Shown here in pieces: positions 27,193 to 30,159 of a DNA stretch of 30,159 nucleotides. Each line of letters starts with the position of its first letter. The first letter of the stretch is position 1. The stretch lies in IMG/VR virus record IMGVR_UViG_3300025168_000420, positions 1 through 30,159 of that record; one strand, written 5' to 3'. The notes beneath the pieces were generated by a model. The model saw only the letters and a list, made by a program, of their open reading frames with translations. It had not been told where the DNA came from and searched no databases. This DNA comes from a virus. A program made the position numbers and the translations under genes.

Positions 27193-29120
27193 TGGAGAAC
27201 CTACATATAGTTAATTTAGCCTCTTATAATAGACCTCAAATATCCGAAGACAAGCAAAGAGAATGGGTAAATTACGGAGACGATAATAATTACTACCAAT
27301 ATCTTATAGATTTATATACCAATTCTACAACTAATAACGCAATTATTAACGGTATAGCAAATATGATATATGGCAAAGGAATTGACGCTCTTAATAATAG
27401 TCAAAAGCCTAACGAATACGCCGCTATGCGATCTATAGTATCGGATCATTGTTTAAGAAAAGTTTGCTTAGATCTTAAATTACTAGGAGAGGGATCTTTT
27501 CAAGTTCTTTATCAAGATACTAAAGTAATAAAGGCGGAGCATTTTCCTAGACAAACCTTAAGACCGGAAAAATGTAACGAAGACGGAAAGATAGAAGCTT
27601 ATTATTACGCTGCCGATTGGACTAAAGTAAAGCCAAACGATAAACCTCAACGAATCGCTTCTTTTGGATTTGGTAACGGTAAAGAACCGGAAATTAAAAT
27701 ATGTAAAAGATACGTTTCCGGCTACGATTATATATGTCCCGTCGATTACCAAGGCGGACTAGCTTACGCGGAACTAGAAAGCGAGATATCGGATTACCTT
27801 ATTAACGACGTTCAAAATAATTTTTCGGGCACCAAAATCGTAAATTTTAATAACGGTTCACCGGACGTTAATCAACAACTCCAAATTAAAAACGACGTAA
27901 TGCGAAAGCTTACCGGCGCAAGAGGAGAGAAAGTAATAATAGCCTTTAATAATAACGCCGAAAGCAAAACAACGGTAGACGATATACCCTTAAACGACGC
28001 TCCGGCTCATTACGAATACTTATCTAACGAATGTAGCAATAAGTTAATTGTAGCGCATAGAGTTACAAGTCCTTTACTTTTAGGAATAAGAAACGATAGT
28101 AACGGACTAGGATCAAACGCGGACGAAATAAAAACCGCCGCTTTACTTTTTGACAATATAACTATAAAGCCTTATCAAGATCTTTTAGTCGATTGTATAG
28201 ACGATATACTAGCCGTTAACGATATAAGCCTTAAACTCTATTTTAAGACGTTACAACCGCTTTCTTTTATTGAATCGGACAACTTAGTTACCGACGAAGC
28301 TAGAGAGGAAGAAACGGGCGTTAAAAGAGATTTAAGCTTAAAAAGTCAAGTAGTAGATAAAGACTTCGCTATTATAGACGATCGTTTAGCTTATTCAACT
28401 AAAGAAATGGCTATCGAAGGAGCTAAAAATATAGGCTGCGAAGGTTATCACGAACACGAGTACGAGGGCAAGATTTGGTTTATGCCTTGCGAAGAACATA
28501 AACAAAGTAATTTAAGCGCCGAAACGGACGAAAAAATCTTTGATTTACTCAACGAGTTTGGCGAAGACGAAGATTTAGAAAATTGGGATTTAGTAGACGA
28601 ACGTAAAGTCGATTACGATCAAGAAGAGGCTTTAGATAAAATGGTAGGTTTAGCAAGAGTAGGACAAGCAACTCCAAATTCTAAAAGTAAGCAAGACGAA
28701 ACAAATAAAGAAGGAGTACAATTTAGAGTAAGATATCAATACGCTCCTTTAACGGTTTCGGCTAATAGTCGAGAGTTTTGTAGAAAAATGGTAGCCGCTA
28801 GAAAATTATATCGTAAAGAAGATATAATGCAAATGAGCAAACAACCCGTTAACGCCGGCTGGGGACCAGACGGAGCCGCTACATACGACATCTGGCTCTA
28901 TAAAGGCGGTGGATCGTGTCAACATTTTTGGATGCGTAAGACATATATGAGTAAAAAAATAGGAGAAAAAGCAAACGTTCCAAAAGACGAAATAAGCGTT
29001 AACAAAGCAAAAAAAGAAGGTTTCAAACCCGAGACTAACAATACTAAAGTTGCGAAACGTCCTAGAGATATGAAAAATAGAGGGTTTATAAAACCTAAAA
29101 ACTTTACAACACCGAGATAG
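27192..29120 (+). CDS. portal protein with a fused C-terminal domain
   Basis: A 642-residue protein. Residues 1-375 are the portal part: EWVNYGDDNNYYQYLIDLYT (25-44), then NNAIINGIANMIYGKG, LGEGSFQVLY (98-107), a wing and stem region, and VTSPLLLGIRNDSNGLGSNA (291-310), a common portal motif. A linker at 410-440 carries Cys416, His420, His422, Cys433 and His436, a likely metal knuckle. The C-terminal part (about 505-590; SANSREFCRKMVAARKLYRK and GPDGAATYDIWLYKGGGSCQ) is a domain also found on other phage head proteins. A basic tail follows. It forms the DNA entry vertex. Confidence 0.85.
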   Translation: MENLHIVNLASYNRPQISEDKQREWVNYGDDNNYYQYLIDLYTNSTTNNAIINGIANMIYGKGIDALNNSQKPNEYAAMRSIVSDHCLRKVCLDLKLLGEGSFQVLYQDTKVIKAEHFPRQTLRPEKCNEDGKIEAYYYAADWTKVKPNDKPQRIASFGFGNGKEPEIKICKRYVSGYDYICPVDYQGGLAYAELESEISDYLINDVQNNFSGTKIVNFNNGSPDVNQQLQIKNDVMRKLTGARGEKVIIAFNNNAESKTTVDDIPLNDAPAHYEYLSNECSNKLIVAHRVTSPLLLGIRNDSNGLGSNADEIKTAALLFDNITIKPYQDLLVDCIDDILAVNDISLKLYFKTLQPLSFIESDNLVTDEAREEETGVKRDLSLKSQVVDKDFAIIDDRLAYSTKEMAIEGAKNIGCEGYHEHEYEGKIWFMPCEEHKQSNLSAETDEKIFDLLNEFGEDEDLENWDLVDERKVDYDQEEALDKMVGLARVGQATPNSKSKQDETNKEGVQFRVRYQYAPLTVSANSREFCRKMVAARKLYRKEDIMQMSKQPVNAGWGPDGAATYDIWLYKGGGSCQHFWMRKTYMSKKIGEKANVPKDEISVNKAKKEGFKPETNNTKVAKRPRDMKNRGFIKPKNFTTPR

Positions 29121-29122
29121 TT

Positions 29123-29626
29123 ATGGCAGAGGCATTATTTGTAACTAGAAAAGATATAGTTAAGTATACTTCGGTATCCGGAGGACTTGATACGGATCGT
29201 TTTATACAATACGTTAAGATTGCGCAAAATATACATATACAAAACTATATAGGAACGGATCTTTATAATAAGATTTCTACCGATATTAAAGCGGGTAATT
29301 TAGCGGGTAATTACGCTACCCTTGTTGAGACGCATATTAAGCCTTGTTTAGTACATTGGGCTATGGTTGAGTACTTACCTTGGGCGGCTTATAGAGTCTC
29401 AAATCAAGGTATCTCTAAAGGTACTAGCGAAAACTCCGATAGCGTTTCAAAAGAAGAGGTAGATTTTTTAGTAGAAAAAGAAAGAAAAACGGCTCAATAC
29501 TATACCGATAGAATGATAGACCACTTCTCTTTTAACGCCGCTAGTTTATATCCGGAGTATTATAGTAATAATAACGACGACGTTTTCCCGGATAAAAGCG
29601 CGGATTATACAGGTTGGGTTATATGA
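29123..29626 (+). CDS. head-tail connector (DUF6712-like adaptor)
   Basis: A 167-residue, mostly helical protein. The start MAEALFVTRKDIVKYTSVSG and HIQNYIGTDLYNKISTDIKA (about 38-57) match the DUF6712 head-tail adaptor family, as does the helix with HIKPCLVHWAMVEYLPWAAY. It follows the portal gene by 2 nt and would form the ring beneath the portal. Its stop overlaps the next small gene by ATGA. Confidence 0.78.
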   Translation: MAEALFVTRKDIVKYTSVSGGLDTDRFIQYVKIAQNIHIQNYIGTDLYNKISTDIKAGNLAGNYATLVETHIKPCLVHWAMVEYLPWAAYRVSNQGISKGTSENSDSVSKEEVDFLVEKERKTAQYYTDRMIDHFSFNAASLYPEYYSNNNDDVFPDKSADYTGWVI

Positions 29627-29721
29627 TTAAAAAAATTAGAAAATACAAACCGAAAGAACAAAATATAGTTAAGTTAAAAAACTATTTAAAAAAGATATAT
29701 AACAAAAACGTAAAAAAGTAA
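29623..29721 (+). CDS. 32-residue very basic protein
   Basis: ATG 29623 to TAA 29719-29721. It begins MIKKIRKYKPKEQNIVKLKN and is over 35 percent Lys/Arg. It overlaps the connector stop by ATGA, which is good evidence for translation. Possible DNA-binding or assembly peptide; no family known. Confidence 0.55.
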   Translation: MIKKIRKYKPKEQNIVKLKNYLKKIYNKNVKK

Positions 29722-29731
29722 TTATAATAGT

Positions 29732-29947
29732 ATGGCTAATAGTATAAATTGGGGATCAATATATTGTCAAATGATAACAGACTCGGGATTTGGTTCCGAT
29801 ACGGCTTATTCGACTAATAGTATACCCGATATCTCGGCACCAAGTTGTTGGGGTACTTTTGAGTTAACCGCAGATTTAACGCAAATTTCCGGTACTCCGT
29901 TTTTAGCCGATACAACATTATATAAAGCAGATGCAACACAAATATAA
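29732..29947 (+). CDS. small virion-module protein
   Basis: A 71-residue protein starting MANSINWGSIYCQMITDSGF, with TNSIPDISAPSCWGTF in the middle and an alternation of polar and hydrophobic residues typical of beta strands. The same NWG.IYC...TNSI.D..AP.CW pattern occurs before tail-fibre genes in related phages from memory. Likely a small structural protein; role unknown. Confidence 0.62.
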   Translation: MANSINWGSIYCQMITDSGFGSDTAYSTNSIPDISAPSCWGTFELTADLTQISGTPFLADTTLYKADATQI

Positions 29948-29957
29948 AATTTAAAAA

Positions 29958-30159
29958 ATGGCTAAACAGGTTATTAATATTGGAACTACAGCAAACGACG
30001 GAACCGGGGATCCTATAAGAGATGCCTTTGACAAGGTAAACGACAACTTTACGGAACTTTATACAGATGATGCAGGAGATGTAGGAAGTATTACAGCAAC
30101 AGCACCAATAGCAAGAGATTCAGCAACAGGAGCAGTAACAATATCTCTTTTAGATGATG
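29958..30159 (+). CDS. tail fibre-like protein, N-terminal part (runs off the end)
   Basis: 67 codons before the window ends. The start MAKQVINIGTTANDGTGDPI followed by RDAFDKVNDNFTELY is a widespread N-terminal module of phage fibre and structural proteins, thought to attach to the virion. After it comes a Thr/Ala-rich stretch (GSITATAPIARDSATGAVTI) typical of a fibre shaft. The gene would continue beyond the window, or, if the molecule is circular with a 4-base overlap, stop after six more residues, which would be short for a fibre. Confidence 0.7.
   Translation, partial: MAKQVINIGTTANDGTGDPIRDAFDKVNDNFTELYTDDAGDVGSITATAPIARDSATGAVTISLLDD

Noticed and set aside
1-30159. Integrase, CI-type repressor, tRNA, CRISPR array, insertion sequence
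   Set aside because: Looked for on both strands among the reading frames and repeats; none could be supported. The direct repeats found are promoter elements, not CRISPR spacers.

Overview
This window looks like a nearly complete genome, or a large part of one, from a tailed phage (siphovirus type) infecting a Bacteroidota host, most likely a flavobacterium. The evidence is as follows. The DNA is AT-rich with dense, mostly one-way coding and frequent stop/start overlaps. Shine-Dalgarno sites are mostly absent. Host-type promoters match TTTG-N19-TAnnTTTG, the Bacteroidota housekeeping pattern. Many proteins resemble flavobacterial phage families (DUF3127, XkdF-type protease, AAA_25-type ATPase, 3TM holin). 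I see no integrase, CI-type repressor, tRNA, CRISPR or IS element, so a lytic lifestyle is favoured but not proven.

Layout. 1-1183: lysis genes (membrane protein with a Ca-binding-type loop, M15 peptidase, 3TM holin). 1184-10621: recombination, replication and DNA modification (NinG, ERF annealing protein, SSB-like protein, DnaB/RecA-type ATPase, sigma-like factor, RecE-type exonuclease, CmoA-like enzyme, DNA C5-methyltransferase, PD-(D/E)XK nuclease, DnaA-domain protein) plus many small unknown genes. 10672-12083: terminase. 12084-13117: accessory genes with their own host-type promoters. 13226-22280: tail genes, including an overlapping tail-assembly-chaperone pair at a T9 slippery run and a tape measure. 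22317-29947: protease, scaffold, capsid, probable tail tube, portal and adaptor, interrupted by a single minus-strand gene (26387-26722). 29958 to the end: the start of a tail-fibre-like protein.

Most interesting system. At 7801-9527 an enzyme resembling CmoA, the synthase of carboxy-S-adenosylmethionine (Cx-SAM), is translationally coupled to a DNA cytosine-C5 methyltransferase. The motif X of that methyltransferase reads LGRAVPP instead of the usual LGNAVPP. As I recall, a basic residue at this Asn is the change that lets an engineered CpG methyltransferase accept Cx-SAM. The pair may therefore naturally put 5-carboxymethylcytosine into phage DNA. A caveat is that the Cx-SAM-binding Arg of CmoA is not clearly conserved.

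Second system. Five late genes or operons (TerS, tail chaperone, protease, scaffold, pre-portal gene) are preceded by an identical architecture, [A/T]ACAA-N14-TATTATAT, four of them exactly 4 nt before the ATG. This differs from the host-type promoters, and the phage encodes a sigma-70-like protein (4332-4883) that could read it. The short spacing predicts leaderless late mRNAs.
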